This document shows, in pieces, positions 50,462 to 59,727 of a DNA stretch of 64,000 nt (its first letter is position 1; the number at the start of each line of letters is the position of its first letter). Both the position numbers and the translations under genes were made by a program. The stretch is from Bacteroidota bacterium (GTDB taxonomy: Bacteria > Bacteroidota > Bacteroidia > NS11-12g > UBA955): assembly GCA_018333525.1 (NCBI GenBank), contig JAGXTF010000105.1, forward strand, positions 1 through 64,000, in the 5' to 3' direction. The notes under the pieces are model-generated. The model made no database searches. It saw only the letters and a program-made list of their open reading frames with translations, and was not told where the DNA came from.

Positions 50462-51166
50462 ATGCGATCCAGACTGATCATTACCGGAGCAAGCCGGGGA
50501 ATAGGGAAAAGCACTGCACTTAAATTTGCCGGTAACCAATTCGACGTTGCTTTTTGTGGAAGAAATAAAGAAGATTTATCCGCTCTTGAGAACCAACTTA
50601 AATCTATGTTTGATGGCAATTTCAAAGGCTTTGTTGCAGACCTGCGAGATAAACAGGCTGTAAAAGAATTTGGAAAAAATGCCATTGATTTTTTAGGAGG
50701 TTGCGATGTGCTGGTTAACAACGCCGGCATATTTGTCCCGGGTAGTATTGAAAATGACGAAGATGGTATTTTTGAAGATCAACTCGCAATAAATCTGCAC
50801 TCTTACTACCATTTAACCCGTGCCGTATTGCCTGCTCTGAAACTCGGAAAGAGACCACATATTTTTAATATGTGCAGCATTGCAAGTATTAAAGCTTATC
50901 CAAATGGCGGTAGTTATTGCATTTCTAAATTTGCAGTATATGGTCTTACCAAAGTTTTACGCGAGGAATTAAAACCGGCACATATAGGAGTTACTGCTAT
51001 TTTGCCCGGGGCAACGTTAACAGAAAGTTGGGGAGAAAGTACGGAACCGGCTACCAGATTTATGCGTACAACGGATATCGCGGATGCCATATGGGCCGCA
51101 TATTCCATCAATGAACATACCGTAATGGAAGACATCATTATGCGGCCAGTGGCAGGTGACATTTAA
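50462..51166 (+). CDS. SDR family oxidoreductase
   Basis: IITGASRGIGKSTALKFA, LVNNAGIFVPG, GGSYCISKFAVYGLTKVL. Confidence 0.93.
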   Translation: MRSRLIITGASRGIGKSTALKFAGNQFDVAFCGRNKEDLSALENQLKSMFDGNFKGFVADLRDKQAVKEFGKNAIDFLGGCDVLVNNAGIFVPGSIENDEDGIFEDQLAINLHSYYHLTRAVLPALKLGKRPHIFNMCSIASIKAYPNGGSYCISKFAVYGLTKVLREELKPAHIGVTAILPGATLTESWGESTEPATRFMRTTDIADAIWAAYSINEHTVMEDIIMRPVAGDI

Positions 51167-51304
51167 ATGATGCTGTGTCGAATTCGTGTAAATTAGAATG
51201 TGCTTCTTGAGGGCACAGGAATTACTCACAGTATCTTTGTATAGCGTTCGCAAAGTATTACTTTTGCGATTCCAAACAGACAACAAAACAATCCGAAATA
51301 AATA

Positions 51305-52666
51305 ATGAAAAAGTTATTACTCACCATGTCTGCAATTACACTAGTTTTTACCGGTGTATTTGCACAACAACTTGAGGTTCATCCCGAATTAGGCAATGTG
51401 CAAGTTACGAACAAAACACACATCGTTAGCGGGAGCAAACATCAGGTAACTTCACGCGGTGCCAACGACGTAAGTACGTGGTACAATTTCCTGGGATCCT
51501 ATAAAGAAGGAACTCTATTAGGACAATCTCTGAAATCTTATGCGAATTTTATTTGGCCTGATACCACCGGATACGTGGTATACAGCGATGGTACCAAAAG
51601 CAAAATGGGCTTCCACGTTTGGGGTTCAACCTTTGATCCTAAAGATACAAACTATGCCGCAACCGGTGAGACCGTATTGACTAAATTCAATCCTTATACT
51701 CTGGATTCTCTTCAGTTCCTGAAATTCTATGTTCGCCAGCTCGATAGTTTTGATTTCGGCGCAGGTAAAGTAGAAGTGATTGACACTGCATACATTCAGT
51801 ATTATGATATCACCGGATTGGATGTAAAAACATTTGTATACACCAGTCAGATTCCAAAAGTGACTTACTATGCTGCTTATCCTAAAGAAGCCGGCTTCAG
51901 TACCAAATCCCTGTTGAACTCTACCGCGATTAAAACCGATACTATTTTGCTCGACAAATCATGGGCAGACAGTGTGGATTATAATGGTGCGAACACCTCT
52001 TTCTTCGGTAGTTACGTAATTTTGGCTCCGGGCCTTACTTCCAAGTCTACCAACACTTTGCCGGTAACAAACAACCTTATGGCTTATTCTATCACCTACA
52101 AGCCGATGAGAAAAACCAATTTGGGAGATACTTTGATTGCTTATGACGGATCTACCTGGAGCAAAAAATTCAACATGTTTGGATTGCAGTACCAGATTCT
52201 GGACCAGCACGATCAATTGATCACCACCCCATACAGAATTAACAACACATTTGTTTCTAATTTTGAAGTACGTTATGGTCAGAGTATCGGATCTGTATTC
52301 AAAAGCTATATCCCTGGTACCATTTTCAGCAGCACTTTGTTCCAAAATGTTTACTGGCACATTACTACTTCCAACCTTTCTAACAAAGAATTTGGAAATA
52401 ATGGTATTACCGGAGCAGCAGTTTATCCAAACCCTGCTTCTGCAAACAGCTCTGTAGATGTAGCATTCAGCCTGAACAAATCCAGCGACGTAATTACTAC
52501 TATCACCGATTTGAACGGTAAAGTTGTGAAAGCTTTCGGTGCGAAAACTTTCGGTGCAGGAACCCATACCATGAACCTGAATACTCAGGAACTCAGCAAA
52601 GGAATGTACCTGGTTATCCTTGAAGGATCTGCCGGTAAAACCACCGCTAAATTGAGCATTCAATAA
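51305..52666 (+). CDS. T9SS type A sorting domain-containing protein
   Basis: Signal peptide, C-terminal AAVYPNPASANSSVDVAFSLNKSSDVITTITDLNGKVVKAFGAKTF...GMYLVILEGSAGKTTAKLSIQ. Confidence 0.87.
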   Translation: MKKLLLTMSAITLVFTGVFAQQLEVHPELGNVQVTNKTHIVSGSKHQVTSRGANDVSTWYNFLGSYKEGTLLGQSLKSYANFIWPDTTGYVVYSDGTKSKMGFHVWGSTFDPKDTNYAATGETVLTKFNPYTLDSLQFLKFYVRQLDSFDFGAGKVEVIDTAYIQYYDITGLDVKTFVYTSQIPKVTYYAAYPKEAGFSTKSLLNSTAIKTDTILLDKSWADSVDYNGANTSFFGSYVILAPGLTSKSTNTLPVTNNLMAYSITYKPMRKTNLGDTLIAYDGSTWSKKFNMFGLQYQILDQHDQLITTPYRINNTFVSNFEVRYGQSIGSVFKSYIPGTIFSSTLFQNVYWHITTSNLSNKEFGNNGITGAAVYPNPASANSSVDVAFSLNKSSDVITTITDLNGKVVKAFGAKTFGAGTHTMNLNTQELSKGMYLVILEGSAGKTTAKLSIQ

Positions 52667-52680
52667 ACCTATTGACATCA

Positions 52681-52718
52681 AAAAAAAGAGGTCGTTGCAA
52701 AACGACCTCTTTTTTTTA
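52681..52718. terminator. Bidirectional terminator between convergent genes
   Basis: AAAAAAAGAGGTCGTT-gcaa-AACGACCTCTTTTTTTT, between a + gene ending 52666 and a - gene ending 52732. Confidence 0.9.
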
Positions 52719-52731
52719 TGCCTTATTTTTA

Positions 52732-54039
52732 TCAGGAAACTCTTGTTATATCTGCACCAATAGCATTCAGGCGGCCTTCGATATTCTCGTATCCACGGTC
52801 TATTTGTTCAATGTTGCGGATGACGCTTTTGCCTCTGGCGCTCATAGCGGCAATCAGCAAGGCAACACCTGCGCGAATATCCGGGGATGACATTTGAATC
52901 CCTTTTAACTGCGCCCTGCGATCTAATCCGATTACGGTTGCCCGGTGCGGGTCGCACAGAATGATTTGGGCACCCATGTCAATCAAATTATCTACAAAAA
53001 ACAGACGGCTTTCAAACATCTTCTGGTGTATCAATACAGTACCTCTGGCTTGCGTGGCTGTAACCAATGCAATGGAAATCAAATCCGGGGTAAAACCCGG
53101 CCAGATCTGATCAGAAATGGTAAGTATAGATCCATCAATAAAAGTGTCTATTTCGTAATGCTTGTTTTTTAGAATGCGGATATCATCACCTCGTATTTCC
53201 ATTTGAATTCCAAGGCGCTGAAATGTTCTGGGAATAATACCGAGCATATCCACCCTGCAATTTTTCAAAGTAATTTCACTTTGGGTAATTGCGGCCATCC
53301 CAATAAATGAACCTATTTCGATCATATCCGGCAAACAGCGGTGTTTGCAACCGTTTAAAGATGTAACACCTTCAATTCTGAGAACATTGGAACCTATACC
53401 AGTTATTTTGGCTCCCATGCTGTTGAGCATGTGGCAAAGTTGCTGCACATATGGTTCGCAAGCTGCATTGGTAATAGTTGAAATGCCATTGGCCAAAACA
53501 GCGGCCATAACAATATTTGCGGTACCGGTTACAGAGGCCTCATCCAGCAGCATTTCCGCACCTTTTAATGATTCACCATAAACCCTGAAAAAATTCTCTT
53601 CTGGCAAATATTCGAAACGGGCAGAGAGTGCTGCAAATCCTTCAAAATGCGTATCCAGTCTGCGTCGGCCTATTTTATCGCCACCGGGACTTGGAATATA
53701 CCCCTTGCCAAAACGAGCCAAAAGCGGTCCCACAATCATAATGCTTCCACGAAGTGCAGCACCTTTTTTGCGGAATTCATCGGTTTCCATAAAAGCCAGG
53801 TCAATATCAGCTGCACGAAAACTAAAAGTTCCATGTTCCAGCCTTTTGGTCTCCACACCCAAATCTCCCAGTAATTCAATAAGTTTCATCACATCCCGGA
53901 TTTCGGGAATGTTTTCAATAATGACTTCTTCTGAGGTGAGCAGTGTGGCACAAATGACCTGCAGTGCTTCGTTTTTGGCTCCCTGGGGGGTTAACTCCCC
54001 GCTCAGGACATGACCGCCTTCAATGATAAATTCAGCCAT
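52732..54039 (-). CDS. murA: UDP-N-acetylglucosamine 1-carboxyvinyltransferase
   Basis: EFIIEGGHVLSGELTPQGAKNEALQVICATLLTSEEV, GPLLARFGKGYIPSPGGDKIGRRRLDTH. Confidence 0.95.
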   Translation of the reverse strand: MAEFIIEGGHVLSGELTPQGAKNEALQVICATLLTSEEVIIENIPEIRDVMKLIELLGDLGVETKRLEHGTFSFRAADIDLAFMETDEFRKKGAALRGSIMIVGPLLARFGKGYIPSPGGDKIGRRRLDTHFEGFAALSARFEYLPEENFFRVYGESLKGAEMLLDEASVTGTANIVMAAVLANGISTITNAACEPYVQQLCHMLNSMGAKITGIGSNVLRIEGVTSLNGCKHRCLPDMIEIGSFIGMAAITQSEITLKNCRVDMLGIIPRTFQRLGIQMEIRGDDIRILKNKHYEIDTFIDGSILTISDQIWPGFTPDLISIALVTATQARGTVLIHQKMFESRLFFVDNLIDMGAQIILCDPHRATVIGLDRRAQLKGIQMSSPDIRAGVALLIAAMSARGKSVIRNIEQIDRGYENIEGRLNAIGADITRVS

Positions 54040-54042
54040 CCC

Positions 54043-54720
54043 TTAATACCTTCTGTAGCCGCCGCCACCACCTTTGTTTCTGTTAAACTTATTATTCTTG
54101 TTGCGGTTGTTGTTGTTATTGTTGTTGCTCTTATTTCTGTTAAAGAACTTCTTTTGAGGAGAGTTGTCCTGTGAAACTACAAGCTGATCACCGGCCAGAT
54201 TAAGCTTGCCTTTGGAAAGCGTTTTCAGATGTTCAGCAATGGTTTCATTACTCAAATTTTCATTGTTCCAACTTTTACAACTGTTGTACATGAATGACGC
54301 AATTAAATTTACCAGGCCCTGTCTGAGTTCCGGGTCTTCCATTTCTGCCGCCTTATCCACCATATTTTGCAGGTTGCGTCCGTAAAATCTGAATTTGATT
54401 ACAGAATCGGGATAACCAATGGATCCGGGCTTTTGGTTTCGCTCTTCTCTGGTTGGCATAGCATAAGGGCAATCTACATCCAAATCATAATCTGCCATTT
54501 GGTACAAATGTTCCCAAAGCGTTTCTTTATAGTTGCTTTGTTGCTTCACTTCCGGATTGAGCACCGCCATAATCTGAATTACAGCTTCCGCCGTAGAAGT
54601 GCGCTTGTCTCTGTCTGAAAGACTTTGAATGTATTTTACGTAATCGTGAACGTGCCTTCCATATTCAGCAATCACCATGGAAGATCTTTGGGTGTTATAG
54701 TCGTCTTGCATTAACTGCAT
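54043..54720 (-). CDS. DUF4290 domain-containing protein with Asn/Arg/Gly-rich C-terminal tail
   Basis: YNTQRSSMVIAEYGRHVHDYVKYIQSLSDRDKRT, tail FFNRNKSNNNNNNNRNKNNKFNRNKGGGGGYRRY. Start placed after the terminator at 54754-54785. Confidence 0.85.
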   Translation of the reverse strand: MQLMQDDYNTQRSSMVIAEYGRHVHDYVKYIQSLSDRDKRTSTAEAVIQIMAVLNPEVKQQSNYKETLWEHLYQMADYDLDVDCPYAMPTREERNQKPGSIGYPDSVIKFRFYGRNLQNMVDKAAEMEDPELRQGLVNLIASFMYNSCKSWNNENLSNETIAEHLKTLSKGKLNLAGDQLVVSQDNSPQKKFFNRNKSNNNNNNNRNKNNKFNRNKGGGGGYRRY

Positions 54721-54753
54721 GTGTGGCAAAATTAGTTGAGATTGTACCAAATG

Positions 54754-54785
54754 AAAAGCCCCGACCATATTTAGTCGGGGCTTTT
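54754..54785 (-). terminator. Hairpin terminator downstream of the 54803-55402 gene
   Basis: AAAAGCCCCGAC...GTCGGGGCTTTT perfect 12-bp stem. Confidence 0.85.
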
Positions 54786-54802
54786 TATAATATCTTTATC
54801 TA

Positions 54803-55402
54803 TTAATAGAAATAAGGCTCGTCATTAATGGCTTCCAGTTCCAGAATCCACTCTTTGTCGTTTTCATCGCGCCCTTTAACTTTCATTGCTTTTTCTTTAA
54901 GCATTACAATGGCCCAGTCGATGGTGTTCTTCTGAGTCATGTTTTCATTGTCATAACTCAATTCCGGTTTAACCTGAATTTTGTAATGGCCTTTGTCAAA
55001 AGTCCATTTTCCACCTGGCATCAAGTATTGAATATGACTTGGCATCTGCAATCTAAAGCCTGTGTATGCTATATGGCAGCAGGCGTCAAAACCAAAATGG
55101 GTACCATCATAAGTATGATTGGTAATGTATTTGGTTTTACCGTCAACTTCGGTCTTTTTAACAATTTCAAGGCCATAACCACCGGCACGACCGAGGTTGA
55201 TGACAATAGTGAAACCGTTTTCTGCATCGATTAGTTGGGTAGTGCGATCTTCACCTTCGTAGGTGTATTTTTTTACAGCCCACTCATTTGCAACTCTGTC
55301 ACGCTTGGCGCGGAGGGAGATGCGTGGCCCTTCTTCATACTTACAACCGGCAAAGGTCATAGCTCCTAACAGCGCTAAAGAGGTAAGTTTAAAAAATTTC
55401 AT
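54803..55402 (-). CDS. Lipocalin-size hypothetical lipoprotein
   Basis: Lipobox MTFAGCKYEEGP; 199 aa; AKRDRVANEWAVKKYTYEGED. Confidence 0.75.
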   Translation of the reverse strand: MKFFKLTSLALLGAMTFAGCKYEEGPRISLRAKRDRVANEWAVKKYTYEGEDRTTQLIDAENGFTIVINLGRAGGYGLEIVKKTEVDGKTKYITNHTYDGTHFGFDACCHIAYTGFRLQMPSHIQYLMPGGKWTFDKGHYKIQVKPELSYDNENMTQKNTIDWAIVMLKEKAMKVKGRDENDKEWILELEAINDEPYFY

Positions 55403-55602
55403 ACTTTGAATATGTTACAAAATAAGTCCTTTTGTAACATAATTACAAATCAAACTTCTCCCCTGAGGCCATTTAATGAACATTACAGATGTGTATAAAC
55501 TCATATTTCCCGGATATTTTTGAACAGTTTAAAGAAGCAAGATGATTAAAAGGGGATTGTTTTTAAAGCGTTTTGGCGAGCTATAAGTTCTTTGATTCTG
55601 CT

Positions 55603-57855
55603 TTACAATACAATAGAGAGTGAAGCCAATACGCTGCGACCATCTGATGGAAGTAAACCAGGACCTGGATAACCACCGGAACGACGGGTAAAGTACTTCG
55701 AATTGGCAGCATTATTCACGCTCATTTTAATCTGGAATCGATCGTTAATTCTATAGCTTCCCATTACATCATATATGGTGTAAGAAGGAATAATACCGTT
55801 TTGTCCGTTAGCGGATGCTTCTAAAGTATTGGCTGCATCGGCATAAACCGATGCCGTGTGGCTGGCTTGAAAGGTCAACATGAGTGCGCGATATTTGTAA
55901 CTCAAACCTGCCCTAAGCACATGTTTTGGTGCATATTCCACGGATTTACCTTTTAAATTGGTAACTACCTCTTTGCCATTTGAAACAGAAATAAGTTTGT
56001 AATCCAGGTATTCTGAAACGTTGTAATTATAAGATACAAACAAGGGAAAGCTACCCATTCTACCTGCGAGTTTTTGGTTCAGACCACTGAGTATATCCAT
56101 ATCCACTACACTCTCTAAACCATAGCTGAAGCTGTTTCCAAGATTGGTGGTGTATTTGTAACTCTGTCCATTGCTGTTCAACTTATTTATAGAACCAATC
56201 TTATTTTGGTAAGAGAGGTAATATACTCCGGCATCTATATGGAAATATTTTGCAATGGTGCCGCGAAAACCGAAATCGGCATTCCAACCTTTACTGTCTT
56301 TCAAATTGCTATCGGTTGTGTCTGTACCCGGATTTTGTACATTGCTGAACAAAATGGGACGATATGCCTGAGTAATATTGGCATAAAACTCGTTATGCGA
56401 ATTTTTCCCCAAATGGTATTCTGCACCTATTCCGCCCAGTACAAAGGTTCTGGTGCGCTTTTCTTCTATCATTTTGTTTTCGGAACCGTTGCTTGCAAAG
56501 GATAACCTACCGCTGCCCTGCACAGTGATATTTTCTGCGCGAAGTCCTGGAATAACCACCAAACGTTTGCCAATGCGAAACGCATTTTCCAAATAGGCAG
56601 CTTTGTTGATGGAGTGGAATTTTACGGAAACAGGATACTCTCCGGTAGCCAATTCAAAATTGGGATCGTAACCGGTAGTAGCTACACCTTTTTGCAGGCG
56701 TGTAGTGGTTCCGTTAAAATAACGAAGACCAACAGACAGGGTTTGTTTTTTACCCATCAAATTGTAATCATGAAGAAATCCTGCTTCAGATGAATAATTG
56801 CGGTAATAATCAATAGCCAATTCTCTCTTGTTATATTCTCCGGTTAATTTATTGATAGTATCATTTACTGTAATTGCAGCTAAAAATCCAACGCTCTTGC
56901 GATCGCCAAGATTGGCATTGGTACGTACTTGAATTCGGTTGTTTTTGTTAATTTCCCAATCGAATTTTACAGAGGCAGTCTGCCAGGGTGTGGTGAACCA
57001 GTTTCTGGATCTGCTGCTGAGTTTTGGGTTCTCGGCAAATTTTGCATCTGTCAAACCACCAGGTTGCTGGCTGAGCATATCATAATTCATATACTCGGCA
57101 TTTACTTTCATTCCCTGTTTTATATTCCAGGTAACAGAACCATAAGATGTACGTGTTTTGTAAGCACTGTTCTGTCTGTATCCATCGGCCCTGCGCACAT
57201 CATGAAAAGCATAATAATGGAGCTTTCCTTTTTTTCCACCGATGGCATTGAATGAATTGAACAACCCAAAACTGCCAATGGTTTGGCTGCTTTCGATTTG
57301 AAGTGGTTTGCGAATATCGCTGCCATCACGCATGATATAGTTTACCATACCACCGAATTGCGGACCATATTGCAGTGCCCCAGCGCCGCGTACAACCTGA
57401 ATTCTCTGCACGGCCTGCATTTGTGGGTTGTAATATGCTTCGGGGTATCCATAAGGATCGGCAGCAATATCACATCCGTTTTGGCGAATGTTAAACTCCC
57501 AGCTTCTGTTAGGACTTAGTCCGCGGGCTGCAATTCCAATTTGAATTCCCGATCCGTCACTTTCCCAAATATGGATGCCCGGCACTTTTGCCATAATCTG
57601 CCTCATGTTATTATTTACAACCACAGTGTTCAGGTTATCCATCACTATCAAGGAGTTCTTTTTTCCGGCGTATATGTTGGTGCCAACAATTTCGGGAAGT
57701 GGCATTACATCGCGCTTTTCACCGTATCCAACCAAAGTAATTTCGGGTAAATATCCCATACTTTTTGAGGAATCAGCTAAGTCAATTTGAGAGAGAAGTT
57801 CATTGCTGCATAGGGCTATAAGAGCCGTAAGTGAAGATATTAGGGTTTTTTTCAT
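55603..57855 (-). CDS. TonB-dependent receptor (FecA-like siderophore/iron type)
   Basis: Plug-domain MRQIMAKVPGIHIWESDGSGIQIGIAARGLSPNRSWEFNIRQNGCDIAADPYGYPEAYYNPQMQAVQRIQVVRGAGALQYGPQFGGMVNYIM; beta-barrel C-terminus. Confidence 0.93.
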   Translation of the reverse strand: MKKTLISSLTALIALCSNELLSQIDLADSSKSMGYLPEITLVGYGEKRDVMPLPEIVGTNIYAGKKNSLIVMDNLNTVVVNNNMRQIMAKVPGIHIWESDGSGIQIGIAARGLSPNRSWEFNIRQNGCDIAADPYGYPEAYYNPQMQAVQRIQVVRGAGALQYGPQFGGMVNYIMRDGSDIRKPLQIESSQTIGSFGLFNSFNAIGGKKGKLHYYAFHDVRRADGYRQNSAYKTRTSYGSVTWNIKQGMKVNAEYMNYDMLSQQPGGLTDAKFAENPKLSSRSRNWFTTPWQTASVKFDWEINKNNRIQVRTNANLGDRKSVGFLAAITVNDTINKLTGEYNKRELAIDYYRNYSSEAGFLHDYNLMGKKQTLSVGLRYFNGTTTRLQKGVATTGYDPNFELATGEYPVSVKFHSINKAAYLENAFRIGKRLVVIPGLRAENITVQGSGRLSFASNGSENKMIEEKRTRTFVLGGIGAEYHLGKNSHNEFYANITQAYRPILFSNVQNPGTDTTDSNLKDSKGWNADFGFRGTIAKYFHIDAGVYYLSYQNKIGSINKLNSNGQSYKYTTNLGNSFSYGLESVVDMDILSGLNQKLAGRMGSFPLFVSYNYNVSEYLDYKLISVSNGKEVVTNLKGKSVEYAPKHVLRAGLSYKYRALMLTFQASHTASVYADAANTLEASANGQNGIIPSYTIYDVMGSYRINDRFQIKMSVNNAANSKYFTRRSGGYPGPGLLPSDGRSVLASLSIVL

Positions 57856-57856
57856 C

Positions 57857-57918
57857 TTATTTGGAATGTTTCTAAACAGCGGGCGAAATAACGTGTTGTT
57901 TAGAATGATTCCAAATAA
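57857..57918 (-). promoter_or_regulatory. Double Fur-like palindrome upstream of the TonB receptor
   Basis: TTATTTGGAATGTTTCTAAACA / TGTTTAGAATGATTCCAAATAA, 20/22 inverted repeat with 18-nt spacer; each arm is itself a 7-1-7-like palindrome. Confidence 0.55.
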
Positions 57919-57946
57919 TATTTCTCAAAAATTTATGTGATTCTAA

Positions 57947-59053
57947 TCACGAATACTTTCTACCCTTCCAAATTGTGGGAATTGGAAGCAAAAAGAAAAT
58001 GGCAGTACTAACAGTAACGAGAAATAAATATGCTTCATACCAGAGTTGCAACAGGAAGCCCGGTCTTTTTTCTCCCAAAAGCCCATAAATTTTGTTGATC
58101 TGGGTTATTTGCATGGCCATTTTAAGAACGAATATAACCGAGGCCAGTATAGGTTCAAACATAAATAGGACGGGAACAAGAAAATAATACAGGCCAAAAA
58201 TTCCAAACATAATCCACCAATACCAGGGAAGTTCCAATCCGCCACTAAGCCAGCGTTTTCGTTGGTGTAACAAGGGGAAGAACCCGGAAGTGGAGTCGGA
58301 ATAGGCGAGAACTTCGGGAGTCATAATATTGTTCCATTTCCACCCATGTTTGCAGATCTCACTATATAATTTATAGTCTTCCGTAATGGAGAATTTTATT
58401 GCTGAATAGCCGCCTGTATCCCAGTACGCCTTTTTGCGAACCACCATATTGTTGCCAACGGCGGTAGCAGGAACCCCACTGTATGAAATGATATTGAGCA
58501 ATCCCATGAAATAAGCCCAATCAATACCCTGTAACCTGCTCCATCGGCTTTTGCCGCTAACCATTGTTGTTCCGCTGGCAACACCGGTTTCTTCAGTCAT
58601 ATGTCGTACCAGAAATTTTGCCCATCCCGGTTTTACACGTACATCGGCATCGGTGACCAGATAATAATCACCAGTTGCATGTTTGTCCAGTTGGGCCATC
58701 ACCCGGGCTTTGGCTTTTAAACCGGAGTCGTCATCTACAATCTCAATCACTTTTACCCAGGGAAATGTTTTTTGAAAGTCTCCGGCTATGATGCCGGTAT
58801 GATCTGTGCTTTGGTCATTTCCAACCAAAATCTGCAATCTTTCTTTTGGATAATCCAGAGCGCAAAGCGCCTCCAAACAAGCACCGAGAGATTTTTCTTC
58901 ATTTCTTGCCGCTACCAAAACGCTGATTGCCGGCCATTCGGCAGGTTCATCCATTTTGGAATCCCTATATCTAAAAAGCACCCAAAGCTGCAATGCAGCC
59001 AACAGCAAATAGGAGAGAAGCAGAACCAGGCAAACAAGGATGAAGTAATTCAC
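57947..59053 (-). CDS. Family 2 glycosyltransferase with C-terminal membrane helices
   Basis: AISVLVAARNEEKSLGACLEALCALDYPKERLQILVGNDQSTDHTG, DYYLVTDADVRVKPGW, QRKRWLSGG. Confidence 0.93.
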   Translation of the reverse strand: MNYFILVCLVLLLSYLLLAALQLWVLFRYRDSKMDEPAEWPAISVLVAARNEEKSLGACLEALCALDYPKERLQILVGNDQSTDHTGIIAGDFQKTFPWVKVIEIVDDDSGLKAKARVMAQLDKHATGDYYLVTDADVRVKPGWAKFLVRHMTEETGVASGTTMVSGKSRWSRLQGIDWAYFMGLLNIISYSGVPATAVGNNMVVRKKAYWDTGGYSAIKFSITEDYKLYSEICKHGWKWNNIMTPEVLAYSDSTSGFFPLLHQRKRWLSGGLELPWYWWIMFGIFGLYYFLVPVLFMFEPILASVIFVLKMAMQITQINKIYGLLGEKRPGFLLQLWYEAYLFLVTVSTAIFFLLPIPTIWKGRKYS

Positions 59054-59664
59054 AGGGCGCTCCAGTTCAATCCACGTGTATGCAAGGCTTCCAGGTATCT
59101 CGGTAATATCCAGTACAGATTTTCAGCAGCCTTTTCACTATCATGAAACACGATGATACTTCCGGATTTACTTCCTTCTACAAGTGCTGAAAGTGATTTT
59201 TCCTTATCCAGACTGGCCAGATAATCGCAGCTCAACAAATTCCACATGATGATGCGAAAACCCTTGGCTTTTAAAAGCGCACCCTGGTTTCTGGTAATGC
59301 GGCCATATGGAGGGCGAAACAAGTTCGATTTTATATATGCGGATGCTTTTATTGCATTTTTTACATAATCCAAATCCTTGGTTTTCCAGCCTTTAATATG
59401 GTTGTAGGTATGGTTTCCTATACCATGTCCTTCCACAAGTATTTTAGAAATAATTTCGGGGTATTTCTTTGCATTTTCTCCTACACAAAAAAATGTAGCC
59501 TTCACTCCAAATTTCTTAAGCTGGTCTAAAATCCAAGGGGTAATTTCCGGATGCGGGCCATCGTCGAAAGTGAGAAATATGCGGTTGTCGTTATTTGGAA
59601 TGCTCCATTCAAAGCCTGGATAAAGCTTTTGAAGTAGGGTCGGAACTTTGAAAGGGTAAATCAG
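59050..59664 (-). CDS. Polysaccharide deacetylase family protein (NodB homology); start uncertain, upstream of the track ORF
   Basis: Track ORF (to 59505, GTG) gives GVKATFFCVGENAKKYPE...GHGIGNHTYNH...FRPPYG. In-frame extension upstream encodes LIYPFKVPTLLQKLYPGFEWSIPNNDNRIFLTFDDGPHPEITPWILDQLKKF, containing the DDGPH motif. Confidence 0.8.
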   Translation of the reverse strand: MIYPFKVPTLLQKLYPGFEWSIPNNDNRIFLTFDDGPHPEITPWILDQLKKFGVKATFFCVGENAKKYPEIISKILVEGHGIGNHTYNHIKGWKTKDLDYVKNAIKASAYIKSNLFRPPYGRITRNQGALLKAKGFRIIMWNLLSCDYLASLDKEKSLSALVEGSKSGSIIVFHDSEKAAENLYWILPRYLEALHTRGLNWSAL

Positions 59665-59727
59665 TGGGGCAAATTGAATTCTTTTTTAGAAATATTCCAA
59701 GTTCCTGACTCCTTAAATTTGCGCACT

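Noticed and set aside
51959-52681. 240-aa minus-strand ORF opposite the T9SS protein
   Set aside because: Antisense to a supported CDS and overlaps the terminator; no family signature
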